Assembly (NCBI GenBank): GCA_039707655.1
Contig: CM077666.1
Location: forward strand, 245,426,166 to 245,490,165
Source of the DNA: Elymus sibiricus
Taxonomy: Eukaryota > Streptophyta > Magnoliopsida > Poales > Poaceae
Direction: 5' to 3'
Length of the DNA: 64,000 nucleotides
A model generated the notes under the pieces. That model was not told the DNA's origin. It worked only from the letters and a program-made list of their open reading frames with translations, and made no database searches. Both the position numbers and the translations under genes were made by a program. How positions within the stretch are numbered: position 1 is the first letter of the stretch; the number at the start of each line of letters is the position of its first letter. Shown here piece by piece: positions 10,516 through 23,000 of the stretch.

Positions 10516-13500
10516 TCCTCCCCCCCCCCTTGAAGAGGCGTCGACCCCGACGCGCCAAGGTCATCTTCAGGAACGTTGAATGTATTACTCATGCCAAATT
10601 CTTCAGTGGGAAGATCAATTTTGTATGCATTATCATTAATCCTAGCAAGCACTTTATATGGTCCATCACCTCTTGGCTTCAACTTGGACTTGCGCCGTTC
10701 AGGAAATCTATCTTTGCGAAAGTGTACCCACACCATGTCGCCCGGCTGAAAAAGCACCTCCTTTCTCTTCTTATTAACACGATCAGCTGTGTACTTGCCC
10801 TTCTTTTCAATTGCTTCTTTAGTCTTCTCGTGTATCTTCCTCACAAAATCTGCTCTCTTGGATTCCTCCATGTTCACTCTCTCTTGTATTGGAAGGGGTA
10901 GCAAATCAAGTGGTGTAATGTGTTTAAAACCAAAGACCACCTCAAATGGACAGAACTGAGTTGTGGAATGTACCGCCCTGTTATATGCAAACTCCACATG
11001 CGGCAAACACTCCTCCCACACACGCAGGTTCTTCTTTATCATGGATCGCAACAACATGGAGAGTGTGCGATTTACCACCTCCGTTTGACCATCTGTTTGG
11101 GGATGACAAGTAGTGCTGAATAATAACTTTGTCCCCAGCTTTCCCCAAAGTGTCTTCCAGATGTAGCTCATAAACTTCACGTCACGATCAGAAACAATCG
11201 TCTTTGGTACTCCATGTAAGCGCACGATGTCCCTGAAAAACAGATTAGCAATGTGCGACGCATTGTCGCTTTTGTGGCAGGCAATAAAATGTGCCATCTT
11301 AGAAAAAGAATCAACTACCACAAAAATTGAATCATGTCCTCTCCTGGTCCTAGGCAATCCTAACACAAAATCCATGCTTATGTCTTCCCATGGTGTAGTA
11401 GGAGCAGGGAGAGGAGTATACAAACCGTGAGGTTTCAGCTTGGACTTCGCCTTATTACAAGTAATGCAACGCTTCACAAATCTGTCCACATCACGCCTCA
11501 TCTTAGGCCAATAAAAATGACCAGCGAGCATAAGCTAAGTCTTCTCACGTCCAAAGTGACCCATCAAACCGCCGGCATGTGATTCCTGCAACAATAGCAA
11601 ACGCACGGACGATTCTGGAACACATAGTTTGTTAGCTCTAAACAAATAGCCATCATGTATGTGATATTTTGCCCATGCTTTTACATCAGAACACAATTTG
11701 TATGGTGCTGAAAAATCAGGATCAGTAGCATATAAATCACGCAAACTCTCTAAACCAGGAACTTGAGCATCCAATTGTGTCAACAACATGTTTTTCCTAG
11801 AAAGAGCATCAGCAACCACATTATCTTCACCCTTTTTATATTTAATGATGTATGGGAAAGATTCAATAAATTCAACCCATTTAGCATGGCGTTTATTCAA
11901 ATTGGATTGGCTTTTCAAATATTTCAGAGCCTCATGATCAGAATGTATGAGAAATTCCTTTGGCCACAAATAATGTTGCCAAACCTCAAGGACACGAACT
12001 AGAGCATACAATTCTTTATCATAAACAGGATAGTTCAATTGTGCACCATTCAGTTTTTTAGAAAAATATGCAATCGGTTTACCCTCTTGCATCAAAACAC
12101 CTCCAATACCAATTCCACTAGCATCACATTCAATCTCAAAATGCTTAGTGAAATCAGGAAGTACAAGCAAAGGTGCAGCAGTCAAACGACGTTTCAGCTC
12201 ATCAAATGCATTATCTTGGGCTGTGCCCCACACAATCTCAACACCCTTTTTAGTAAGCTCGTTCAAAGGTGCAGCAATGGTACTGAAATCTTTCACAAAA
12301 CGTCTATAGAAACCAGCAAGATCGTGAAAGCTTCGTACTTGACTAACATTCAGAGGAGTAGGCCAATTTTTAATAGCTTCAATTTTAGATTCGTCTACCT
12401 TAACTCCATGCTTTGAAACAACATATCCCAGAAATATGACCTTATGTTTGCAAAATGTGCACTTATCAAGATTACCATAAAGCTGAGCATCACGCAACAC
12501 TTGCAAAACTTGTCGAATATGATCACTATGTTCAGATTCATTGCGGCTGTAAAAATGTATATCATCAAAATATACAACCACAAATTTACCAATGAAATGC
12601 CTCAAAACATGGTTCATTAATCGCATGAAAGTACTAGGTGCATTAGTTAACCCAAAAGGCATGACTAACCACTCATATAGACCAAACTTTGTTTTAAAGG
12701 ATGTCTTCCATTCATCCCCTTCTTTCATCCTAATTTGATGATAACCACTACGCAAATAAATTTTAGAGAAAACAGCAGCACCACTCAATTCATCTAACAT
12801 ATCTTCTAAACGTGGAATAGGATGACGATATCGAATCGTGATGTTATTTATAGCTCTACAATCTACGCACATGCGCCATGTACCATCTTTCTTAGGAACT
12901 AAAATTACAGTAACAGCACAAGGACTTAAGCTCACGCGAATATAACCTTTGTTGAGAAGCTCTTGTACTTGTTTCTGAATTTCCTTTGTTTCCTCGGGGT
13001 TGGTGCGGTATGGTGCTCGATTGGGCAGCGATGCTCCTGGTATCAAATCAATTTGATGCTCTATACCTCGCAATGGTGGTAAACCAGCGGGTACCTCCTC
13101 TGGAAACACATCGCTAAATTCCTGCAACACATTAGAAACACCAATAGGGAGAGGGGTCATGTCGTTAGAAACCAAAATTTGACCCTTGCACATCAGCACA
13201 AGTGGTATAGCAGTGGGATCCTCGCGAAACTCTCTCGAATCAGATTTGGTGGCTAACACAACTAAGGAATTCACTCCCTCACTTTTATTTTTACCGCTCA
13301 CATTTGGCTTGTGGCTCTCACTCACCGGAAGTGTAGTCTCTCGCCTATCTAATCTCTCACTCTCGTTTTCAAGATTCACTTCAGTTTTTTGACGAGATTC
13401 ATTTACAACTTGCTGCGGTGTCATAGGCCTCAAAGTAACCTCCTTGCCACGCCAATTCAAATGATATGTGTTGGCTCTCCCGTTGTGACGAACATCTCTA

Positions 13501-15344
13501 TCATACTGCCATGGGCGTCCCAACAACAAGTGACACACGGTCATAGGAACCACATCACACTCAATGGTGTCTTTGTATGGTCCAATCTGAAACTCCACAC
13601 GCACCATGTGGCTGATCTTTATCTCTCCACTATCACTTAGCCACTGAATAAAATATGGATTGGGGTGCGGTAAATATTTCAGTTTCAGCTTTTGGCATAA
13701 CTCCTTACTAGCCAAATTGTGACAACTACCACCATTAATTATAACCTTGCACGCCTTACCAGGACCAACAACAGCCTTTGTTTGAAACAAATTGCACCGC
13801 TGTTCTGCAGGACTAGGAGTAACACTTAGCACTTTGGGCGAGCAAACAATTGTAGGATAGTGTGTAGCATAAGCATCTATTGAACCATCTTCATCTTCCT
13901 CCCAAATTTCAGAATCAGGGTCAGCATCATCACCGGTTTCATATTCTGCTGTATCCTCATTAATCAACATAACCTTTTTATTGGGACAATCTCTCTTAAA
14001 ATGACCCCTTCCAGCACATGTATGACAGTTCATGTCCCTGTTTCTCGCTGTAGAATTAGTACAACCAGCAGCACTAGCAGCAGGTTGCGCTGGTTTCTTT
14101 GCATTAGAGATCGCCGAATCTGATTTGGAAGAAGCATTACCACGGAAGCCAGAAGTGGAACTAGGAGTAGGCTCCACAGTAGGTGCTGTTCGTGGTGTAA
14201 AACGACCTCTACTCGCTGTTGTGCGAGATGTAAACTTAGCAACCTCAGCCACTTGCAATTCAGCCTCACGTGCTTGGTGTAACAAATCTGTCATGTCATA
14301 ATATTTGTGAAGCCGAACAATACGCTTAATGTTATAGTTCAGACCAGAGAGAAATCGTTGCATTGTTTGTTCAGGCTCTTCACGCACTCTAGCACGCTGC
14401 ATAATAAGCTCCATCTCCTGAAAATATTCATCCACAGAAGAAATACCTTGCCTCAAATTCTGCCATCTGTCATAGAGAGAACGAATATAATTGCGTGGAA
14501 CAAAGCGAGCACGCATCTCTTCCTTCATAGCTCTCCATGTAACAATGGGACGTTCACCATCTTCAATTCTGGACTGTACAATATTATCCCACCAAAGCAA
14601 AGCATAGTCATCAAATTCAGAAGATGCAAGTTTTATTTTTCTATCCTCGGTGTACTCATGCATGCGCCATAATGTTTCCACCTTCAGCTCCCAATTGAGG
14701 TACTCTTCAACATCAGTAGAACCAACAAACTTGGGGACGGTGAACTTTGGTTTGCCCAGCCCATCATCATCACGGTTGGCTGGTTGTGCAAAAGCATCAT
14801 CATCAAATCGACGGCGTGCACCAAGAGGAGCAAATCCACGGCCTACGGGCATGGCACCAGCACGGCCACCACCACGGCCTCCATTACCACGACCACCATC
14901 TTGTCCAGCAACAACCGGCTCGTGTGGAGCTTGCCGGTCGCGATTAGCTTGCTGTAATTGTGCACGACGAGCTGCAGCACCTTCAACATTGGCAACATTA
15001 GCAGCTGCGACACCACCATTACCACCATAAACACTAGCTTCACCATCATCATCATCATCACGCTGCTGATTTTGTTGGCGATCAACGGACTGTTGCAACG
15101 CAGCCAAAGCTTGCTGCAAGGTAACTAGAGTCCCGTGAATTTCAGTAACTTGTCGTTGTGTTGTTGTGATGGTTTCAGTAGTATCCTTCAGGTCCAACTC
15201 CATGTTCTACACATTCTCATTTATAGGATCGGTTGCACACTGAATTTGTCGCTGAAGATGATCATGAAGAGCTTCATATTCATTCCAATGCACCACGGAT
15301 TTAGGATCCTTTTTCTGCTGTACATCAAAAGACTCTTCGGACAT
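10134..15344 (-). pseudogene. Gag-pol polyprotein of C, near-complete frame with two UAG codons
   Basis: Start at 15344 (MSEESFDVQQKKDP), as in G. TAG at 15207-15209 replaces the CAG of G after about 45 codons. The frame then stays open for 1,222 codons from Met 15203: gag; CCHC knuckle at 14027-13986 ([14 protein letters not shown]); protease [11 protein letters not shown] class (here INGGSC, so the catalytic Asp position is Asn); RT; RNase H. In RT the motif FSKIDL reads FSKIYL (codon 12758-12756), losing a catalytic Asp; YFDD at 12572-12561 is intact. A second TAG at 11537-11535 lies just before the integrase zinc finger, at the same codon as in G. The frame then runs through integrase and the CR tail to 10134, which is inside the LTR. 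An in-frame loss of 18 bp near 10575 shortens the integrase C-terminus. With the RT and protease changes this copy must be inactive. Confidence 0.93.
10516..10531 (-). promoter_or_regulatory. Polypurine tract of C
   Basis: On the minus strand this reads AAGGGGGGGGGGAGGA, adjacent to the 3' LTR. Ten G instead of the seven in B and G, so the frame into the CR tail is kept. Confidence 0.85.
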
Positions 15345-16376
15345 GATTAGGTGATTAGAACTCACAGAAAATATAGTGTATGTGGAAAACTCTCAACTCA
15401 CTCAAAACTGAAAGAAACAAGGTATCTTACCGTTCCAAAGTGAATTAGAAAAGCTTACCAACTTGTATGGGCAGAACGTGCACGGATGTGATGTAGCGAA
15501 TACCGAGGGTGAAAGCTATCACACGACAAACCAGGGTATATGGTGGAGCTTGGTTGGGATACCTAACAACACCAATTCACAAATCCTATTGCTGATCTTA
15601 TGACAAAAAGACCCACGGAAACACACACGGTGGAGATAAATGGGGCAAATGCAACTCTGAAATTGAGCTCAAAATTATGGTATGTCGGAGTGATGCTCGT
15701 GTTGCAATTGCACAGGAGAGACGCTAGCAAAACGCTCAAAGTATACGGGCACAAGATTGCTCAATCTACTAGTGCAATGAACGTGGCAGAATTACTGAAA
15801 CACGTCTCCAAAACAGTATGGAACTTTCACGTAAAGCTTTCTTTTTCCTCTTTTTTTTCTTTCGATCTCTTTTTTTTCTTTCTTTCTCTGTTTTTTTCTT
15901 TTCTTTCTTTTTTTATCAACAGAAACCTGAGCAATTAGTAACCAATCTGAATTTGCCAAAACAAAAGATGCACTCTCCAAATTCCTATCTGAGCAGCCCG
16001 TAGAGCAAAGGATATGCTAGTCTCAATAGGAAAGTGCTACGCAAAAGAAGAAACGCCGACTATGGTTATCAAACAGAAACACAATCTGATTCAGATTGTT
16101 AATCTAAGCTACTAAACTGACTCGAAAGAACAGACTTGACAGCAACCAAACGACTCCGACTTGATAATGAAAACCTAAACATTCTAGTACGACTCAGATA
16201 AGAAAATAAGTAACGCAAAGTAAAGACTACGATCAACAACTAAAACTGGGAACTGATGCTATCTAGGCTATGGCAGCAAACTCTAAACCTAATCTTTTTG
16301 TATGGCTTTTAATGTATAGGACTAAAACAAAACTAATCTAAGGGATTGATGGATGCTCACCGAGTAAACGCTGGAA
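15345..16376 (-). other. Leader of C with homopyrimidine/homopurine tract
   Basis: About 1 kb, no coding potential seen. The plus strand is T/C-rich at about 15830-15915 (homopurine on the element sense strand), the counterpart of the tracts in B and G. It is closely similar to the G leader at 32959-33988. Confidence 0.7.
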
Positions 16377-16387
16377 ATCTGATACCA
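16377..16387 (-). promoter_or_regulatory. Primer binding site of C
   Basis: Minus strand TGGTATCAGAT, three bases from the LTR end: perfect for the first ten bases of the initiator Met tRNA complement. Confidence 0.85.
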
Positions 16388-16390
16388 AGA

Positions 16391-17407
16391 TGATAAGGGT
16401 GGCCCGATCTTCTCAGTGAGCTGATGGTGTCGATGATGAACTTTTTGGATAACTTGTGAGACGCTCACGTACTCTCCGGCTGTTCCCCCGTTGCCAATGC
16501 GATGGATCTTCAACCCTATGGGTATTCGCAACACGACACACTTGCGCACGTAGCCGTCGACCACGAAGCGGTTCTGCAATCTCCCAATTCCCAATGGAAC
16601 GACAGATAGCACTTGACTTTCAGTAGCAAATACACCCTATCGAAACGAATTTGGTGTAGATAAATATTCCTGATCGATGCAAAGAGGAATATGATTTCAG
16701 AGGAATGCTTAAAGCAATTCAATCTGGTAGAGGTTTAATCAAAACATGGTCTAACCCTAAAAGCCACGACTTACAAGGGTATATAAAGACCCCTGGACGT
16801 CCAACCAAGTGTTGGGGTCTAAATCAACTATATCTCTAACTTTCCTAACTTAAACGACTCTATCTGGAAAACTGGCAGAAACAACCGCGGTATTGTTTTG
16901 ATGACTCGACTCGCTCACCGCGAATCACGAGCTTCAGGTATACAGTTTGGAAAGCACACGACTCAAGCTTTCCAAATGTATTTGCACGCTTTATTTGTAG
17001 CACGGACACGGATTCTGCACGTATATCAATTTTGGGCCTCCTGGCAGTCAATCCGAGTCTGGTTCTGATTTTCCTTCCTTTTATGTTGTGCACTTGGCTC
17101 CCTCTCCTCCCTCGTGCACTTGCTGATATTAGACATCGGTAGGCATTCTTCTTGCTGCAAATCTTCATCTTCATGTGCCAAGCTTGTCTTCTCTTCAAAT
17201 CTGATCATACAAACATGCAAAGACTTAGGCAGTATAAAATTCTCATTAACACAAATGTCAGATTCAACTAAGAATGAATTCACCTGTTGTTCTAATAGTT
17301 TTGCACGTGCTCTTGTAATTGGTCCAATTCTGATTTCATTGGACTTGTCATGTGCAGCAACATCACTAGTGGAAAACGATGGCAAAGGACTAGGGATGTC
17401 CTCATCA
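16391..17407 (-). repeat. 5' LTR of C (1,017 bp)
   Basis: Collinear with the 3' LTR at 9496-10515. The plus strand starts TGATAAGGGTGGCC and ends GATGTCCTCATCA. A TATATAAA stretch near 16780 (plus strand) corresponds to the minus-strand TTTATATA box. AGCAG follows at 17408. Confidence 0.95.
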
Positions 17408-17794
17408 AGCAGCTACAGCGAGGGGACCCGTGCGCACAGGGTCTTTTGGGGCCTCTGCGCACGGGGTATCCAGAGACTTTCTGGGTAGCCCGTGCGCACG
17501 GGGTCCATTAGGCCCATGGGCACGGGGTCGCCTGGGCAGCTGTCCTTCTTCCCGTTGCTTGACTCCACCTTCTTGGCAGTGCTCCTATTTTTCTTCCTGG
17601 ACTTGACGAGGCTCCCTAGGTTCTTGGTGATCGACTCCATCATGCCTAATGATACATAGAGTTCCTTTGTGAGGTAGCATCCAAGTTCCATCCATATCCA
17701 TATGAAAGTTGTAAAGGAGTGAGTTCACCTCGTTCTCGATGCTTGGTGAGGTGGTGAAGTATCCATGGGGATGATCGAATGATGCTCCGCATCA
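17408..17794 (-). repeat. LTR of A, outer piece with CR-tail coding start
   Basis: The outer third of the A LTR. Palindromes CCCGTGCGCACAGG to CCCGTGCGCACGGG at 17424-17530. Read on the minus strand from 17794, the LTR start encodes a diverged CR tail (EVNSLLYNFHMDMDGTWMLP, then LCIIRHDG), matching EVTSLL...ETWLLP...LCVIRYEED in E and F. Ends at the target site GCGTG. Confidence 0.85.
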
Positions 17795-18256
17795 GCGTGC
17801 CTAACCGGGCCAGAGGCCCATGTATATCTCATCCCACCTCCCACTTCGTGGCTAGACTATAAATAGACTCCCCCCTCCTCATTTCTAGAGTTAGAAAAGT
17901 ATTGGCTCATTTAGTTGAGCCTAGCTCCTACCACTACTCCTCTTGAGAGAGAGAGAGTGATCTCTCCCATGGAGATCAAGACCTCCATGTGAGCATGTGA
18001 GAAGATCCCCTAGTGGATTCAAGACCTCATCTCCTTCATAGGATTTGGGATGAACTCTACCTTGTATCTTTCCGTTTGATTGTTCATGTACCTTGTGGAT
18101 CCATGTGTTTGTTAGTCTAGTGGATGTGTGATTGGACTTGTTCTTGAGTGTTTCCTCTTGTGATTTCTCCTCATTCTTCCCCGTGTTCTTCGTGTTCTTC
18201 ATAGGATCGCCCTCCAATTCGTGAAAGATCGTCACTTAGGGTTCCACCCTACATCA
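17795..18256 (+). repeat. 5' LTR of D, 3' part
   Basis: Matches the 3' LTR of D from about 25164 to its end. TATAAATA at 17858-17865 is the probable TATA box. Ends CCCTACATCA. The upstream part was separated by the insertion of A and lies outside the window. Confidence 0.9.
17858..17865 (+). promoter_or_regulatory. Probable TATA box of D (5' LTR)
   Basis: CTAGACTATAAATAGAC context, conserved in all TGATGCGG LTRs: 25228-25235, 26621-26628, 30013-30020 and 41285-41292 on plus, and 47984-47991 and 63647-63654 on minus. Confidence 0.65.
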
Positions 18257-18259
18257 TCT

Positions 18260-18273
18260 TGGTATCATGAGCC
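18260..18273 (+). promoter_or_regulatory. Primer binding site of D
   Basis: TGGTATCATGAGCC, three bases after the LTR end; the initiator Met tRNA complement with the extra T shared by A and K. Confidence 0.82.
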
Positions 18274-20096
18274 ACGTTGATCACGAATTTGGAGTCCTAC
18301 CACCCACTTTCTAGCCTAATTTTGTTTGTTCTTGCCCAATTTTGAAAATCCCCACCAAATTTTTTGCATTTTGTTGGTTCTTGTGAGATTTTGTTGTGTT
18401 TGATCCATGATTTTGTTGTTTGGCAAGTGGATCTAGCTTCCCCACCATGAAATCCATCCTAAAATTTCTTTTCCCCCATCAATTTTGCCCCCAAAATCAT
18501 CAATTTCCGCCCCAAATCGAGTTTCGAAGTCCAAATCCCGATCTGGAATCGTCGGGCCGGACATCCGGGCCATCGGGCCGGACATCCGGGTCCCCTGCCG
18601 GACATCCGGCTCCTGGAGCACAAAATCGCGCAAGTTTCTGGACATACAGCCCCGGATATCCGGCCTCACCCCCGGATGTCCGACCCCTGGAGTTTCAGCC
18701 TCCCGTGTTTCACCGTTTTGACCATAACTAATTCATCCGGAGTCCGATTTCGACGTTCTTTAGCTGGTTTTGTAGCTATTGACATCCCCCATCACCCAAA
18801 ACTAATTCCACCACCATTTGACTTCATCAATTTTTTGCAAATTTGGCAAGTTTGCCTAGGCCCTCCACCATATCTTCCGCAATACCACCATAGCCTTCCG
18901 CAACCTAACCCATTTTGATCCCCATTGCATTTGTGGTTGCTTGAGTTGTGATTCAAGTCTCGTAAGGTGTTTCGGCTACTTAGGGACGGTTACTTCTTCA
19001 TCAACCACCAACTCCACTTCCACTTTGATGACTCCGAAACCACCACCGCTTTCAGCTACCATCATTTGACATTTGACATTTGAGATTTTGAGTTTGCGGT
19101 TTCCGTTTCCTAAGGTGTTTCGGCTAATTAGGAACGGTTCAACATCCACAACACTGCCACTCATCATTGCCACGGACTCGACATCGACATTGTCCACTTC
19201 ATCATCATCCGTCCTTGCTTACAAACGAGAACCACCGACGGTAACTTCGACGACATCATTGTACATTTCCTTGCCATTGCTTTGATCGCCCTGAGCCTAT
19301 TGCGTCACTTACCTATCGAGACTAGCGAGTTGGGAATTGCCGGGCCACGCTCATTGTGCACCTTAGTGATACGCTTACGCCACATAGCTACATTTAGCGT
19401 CCAATCATCTTGCTATCATCATTGTGCCATAAGTCTCCCCTGTGCATATCTTACATACTTGTCTCATATCATACTTGGCTCGAGCATCAAGCATTGTGGC
19501 AAAGCATAAAAAAAAGAGGCAAAAGCTTTTAAGCAAAAGAGGAGATACAAAAGAGCTTATAAGCAATAGCGATAGCATTGAGCCATTTTGCATAGTACAT
19601 ACTCTTGGAGCATACATATATAGCATACTTGGGATTGATGACGGCACGTTTTACTCGCTTAGGTTGGTGCACATGCGTATCTAGCCCATTTGAGCAATCG
19701 AGCTATTGTCTCTCTAGTATCCGTGCAACACGAGCTTTTTGCGTGGTAACACATTTTGTGCTCATTCCTTGGTTGCGTGGATCCCACTTATCTATCCGTG
19801 TGTGTGTTTTCTTGTGCCATCATAGCTATTGATCTATTTGCTTTACATTGCAATTTTGTGGATCTTCCTCAACATTTTCGATATCATTGACTAACACTTG
19901 CTTGAATTTTGTGCCACTTGTCCTAACCAAGCCACTCGATAAGATTTACCTTGTAGGTGTGAGTGAACAAGTCCGATACCAATTCCACTATTCTCTCAAT
20001 TCACATTGAGTGACGCGGGATACATCCTAAACTTTGGGAAAAGGTAGCTTGGTATTGTTTACCTCATTTCCTACTCACCTTTGCTCGAGTCTTGTG
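18274..20096 (+). other. Leader of D with palindromes and an internal direct repeat
   Basis: About 1.8 kb without a conserved coding frame. CCGGACATCCGG-type palindromes at about 18555-18690 are the same motif as in the D LTR array (24875-25165). A 29-bp direct repeat (TAAGGTGTTTCGGCTA...) occurs at 18963-18991 and 19111-19139; the K leader has both copies, whereas A and H have one. The conserved CTTTTAAGCAAAAGAGG block is near 19526-19543. Confidence 0.75.
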
Positions 20097-23000
20097 ATGG
20101 ATAGGCAAAGCACATCTCCTTCGGTCTACAACAACAACGACAAGTTTGAGGCTATGAAGAACCACTTGGACGCCAAGATGGATGCTCAAATGGAGGAGCT
20201 AAAAGCCCTCATCAAGACCGGCAAGAGGTCTTGCTCATCTTCGAGAAGACGCTCAAGTGCACATGCTTCCGAGCTACCATCTCCGGCAAGATCTCATCGG
20301 CATCGACAACATCAACGACAAGAACGTGAAGGTCAAGAGCTCAACACCAACCACCGCTCTACGACTTCACCATCTACCTTGGCATCTTCGCCAAGCGACT
20401 TCAAGGCATTTTCGCCTTTGGACATGCGGCATCTTCGCCGACAAGCACCTCAAGATTACGCTCAAGAGAAGCTCCCCAAGCTCAAGTCCGCGACTTCCAC
20501 GAGCTACTACGACTTCGACACCGCCATGAGATTCCTTTCTATGGGACTCAAGACCCCAAGGAGTATCTCGAGTGGGAGCGCAAGATGGACGACTACCTCA
20601 AGCTACATCAAGTCCCCTCCGAAGATCAAGTAACGTGCGCCACAAGTAACTTCAACGACTACGCGTCGACATGGTGGCTTCACACACCTTCAAAGAGCAT
20701 CAACATGAGTTAGCCCAAGACGAAGAACGCGATGCGGCGAGAATTTTTGCCTTTTACCTACACGGAACATCTTCAACGCCAATTGGAGAACACCATACAA
20801 GGATCCAAGTCCCTCGACGAGTACTTCGAGGAGATGAAGAAAGCCTTGCGACGAGCCGGCGTGGACGACCCCATTTGGATGAAGTTCTACTTCATGATGG
20901 GATTGAACTACGACATCTCCAAGACTATCTTCCTCGACACCTACGAGTCCCTCGACGACATCTACTTTGGTGCTCTCAAGGCGGAACAAGAACACATGAA
21001 GGCCAAGGCTTCTCCACCCCAAGCACACTTCATGACGACCAAGCTCCAAGACGGCGAGCATGAGGATAGTACCACCACGATGTCCGAGCCCAACGAGCTC
21101 CAAGACGACACTCCCAAGTTTGACTTCACTGCCATCCCTCTTTGTGGCATTGATGATGCCGAGTCTACCACGACTCTGTTTGAAGACGGCACGGCAACGA
21201 CTACGACTACGGAGCCTCTCAAGGAACAAGATTTGGAGGCGAGCGACAAGGTGGCGAGCAAGGATGATGCTTCCATCTTTGGAGGCGCGCGTGATGATGT
21301 GCCATCTTCGGCCTTCATCCACGGCGACGGCGACAATGACTTGAGCGACATGAGCCACCATATTGAGAGTGAGAGCGAGTTCACCACTAGCCCCGTATAT
21401 GATGAGTTGCCCCAATTCCCATGTGAGGAGAGCCACAACCCCCACCACTTGCGTGAGATGAGTGACTCCACCATATGTGAGTTTGAGTGCACCTATTTTG
21501 AGGGAGTGAGTGAGCCACCACATAGAGAGAGTGAGATAGTTGATAGGTCATGTGAGGCCATTTTGATTTCTAACAACTTAACCTCTACCTCTATTGTGTC
21601 TTCTGATTTGGTGCTAGGTCCCATATATGATGACGCGCCGACCCTCGACGACTTCGTCCCTCTTATGGACAAGACGATGGCCATGGTGGAATATGATGCA
21701 CCGCCCACATGGTTCCATCAAGCTGAAGATGATGACCATGATTTGGTCTTTGCCACCTCACCTATACCACATGAGGAGAATGAAAAAGGTAACATAGGTG
21801 AAGGTGATGCTCTTGTCCCACTAGCGGGCATTCTTGACATTGCATGCTTGCATGATGTTGATCCTCCTATTGACACGCTTCTTGCTAGTATGATTTCCCC
21901 ATGCGATGATTTACCCATTTATGATGAGTTTGATGATTTCCATGAGGAGTCTATTAGTTGTGATGCCATGTTGCATAGGATTTCTTGTGTGCATTCTATT
22001 GGTCACATCATGTTTGACGATCCGCTTGACTTGTCATATGCTATGCATGAGATCAACAGTATGTCCAATTTGCAATCTCATCGTAGTAACTATGCATATG
22101 CCATTAAAATAAACCCAATTTGCACAGATGGCATAGATGACAAGCCCATGGTTATTGGCATTTGTTTTTCTCGTGATGATATTGATATGCTTCCTTTGCA
22201 TCAATTCTCTCATATGCCATGCCATGACCACCTAGCTTCGAACATGCATTGTTTTGGATGTTGTTCGTTTTCTCCATATTATGCTTCCGCTATTGCTATT
22301 GAGGAGACCCCCATAGTTTCCTCAAACATTTTAGAAGATTTTGATCCATCCCATTCTTTGCATGCTTCCCATGATTGTGTGCACCGTATAAATCCCATGA
22401 ATAATGCTAGTGATGTGCCATATACTTGCATGCTCAATTTGTGTCCCCATCGTGTTATACATAACAACTATTCTTTCATGATGGATGACATGTTCATATA
22501 CCATGCCTCAAATTTCTTTGAGCGATGCTTGTTTTGTGCTAACTCTAACGTGCACATACACATCATGATGGATGATGTGTACATTTACCACGCACACACT
22601 TTCTTTCGCTTGTGCCTTTCTTGTGTAGGTCATCACACTTACTCATCAACCTCGCAAGCGCACGAGTTGACGAAACGAGCTCTAGAGAGCAATGAAGATG
22701 TGCGCCAACATGGAGTGCTTACCCTCCACCCACCCTCTACGCGACGAGCCTTTGCGCATTTCTTCTACATGGCCCTCACATGGTTATGGGTTATTGTACA
22801 TTATATATCCTGTGCCCATATTGCCATGTTCACTTTGCATGATATGCTCATTTCCATTTGGTTGACATGCTTTGGTGACCCATGCTTTGCATTACACCTG
22901 ATTCATGATTCTACTACTTGTATGTGTATTTGCATGCTTGGTGGAGATATCACTTGTTTTTGCCATGTTTGCTTTGTACCCCATGCCTATGATGATACTA

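Larger units (their letters stand above)
9496..17407 (-). mobile_element. Element C: complete TGATGAGG-type CRM retrotransposon, 7,912 bp
   Basis: Minus-strand element with LTRs 16391-17407 (5') and 9496-10515 (3'), primer site, gag-pol and polypurine tract, flanked by perfect AGCAG duplications (9491-9495 and 17408-17412). It is the same family as G: lengths 7,912 and 7,914 bp, and closely matching sequence throughout. The LTRs differ by very roughly 2-3% by eye. The polyprotein is nearly open but has two in-frame UAG codons and a lost RT catalytic Asp. Confidence 0.96.
1..17794 (-). mobile_element. Element A: TGATGCGG-type CRM retrotransposon, 5' part, carrying nested B and C
   Basis: Reading right to left, this holds a 5' LTR in three pieces (17794-17408, 9495-9006, 1685-1665), a primer binding site, a long leader and the first 88 codons of gag, which run off the left edge. 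The LTR is split by B and C; joined by coordinates it is about 890 bp. Its right end (GATGCTCCGCATCA, 17781-17794) is the reverse of the TGATGCGGAGCATC start used by the group. A lies inside the 5' LTR of D. The 5 bases after it, GCGTG, also occur uninterrupted at the matching place in the 3' LTR of D (about 25164), which marks the target site. The other end of A is outside the window. Confidence 0.9.

Noticed and set aside
14650..15030. Pro/Arg-rich plus-strand ORF
   Set aside because: Reverse complement of the Gly/Arg-rich gag segment of C.
20690..21523. 277-codon minus-strand ORF opposite the D gag
   Set aside because: Antisense shadow of the same coding sequence as above, in D; conserved only because the sense strand is.
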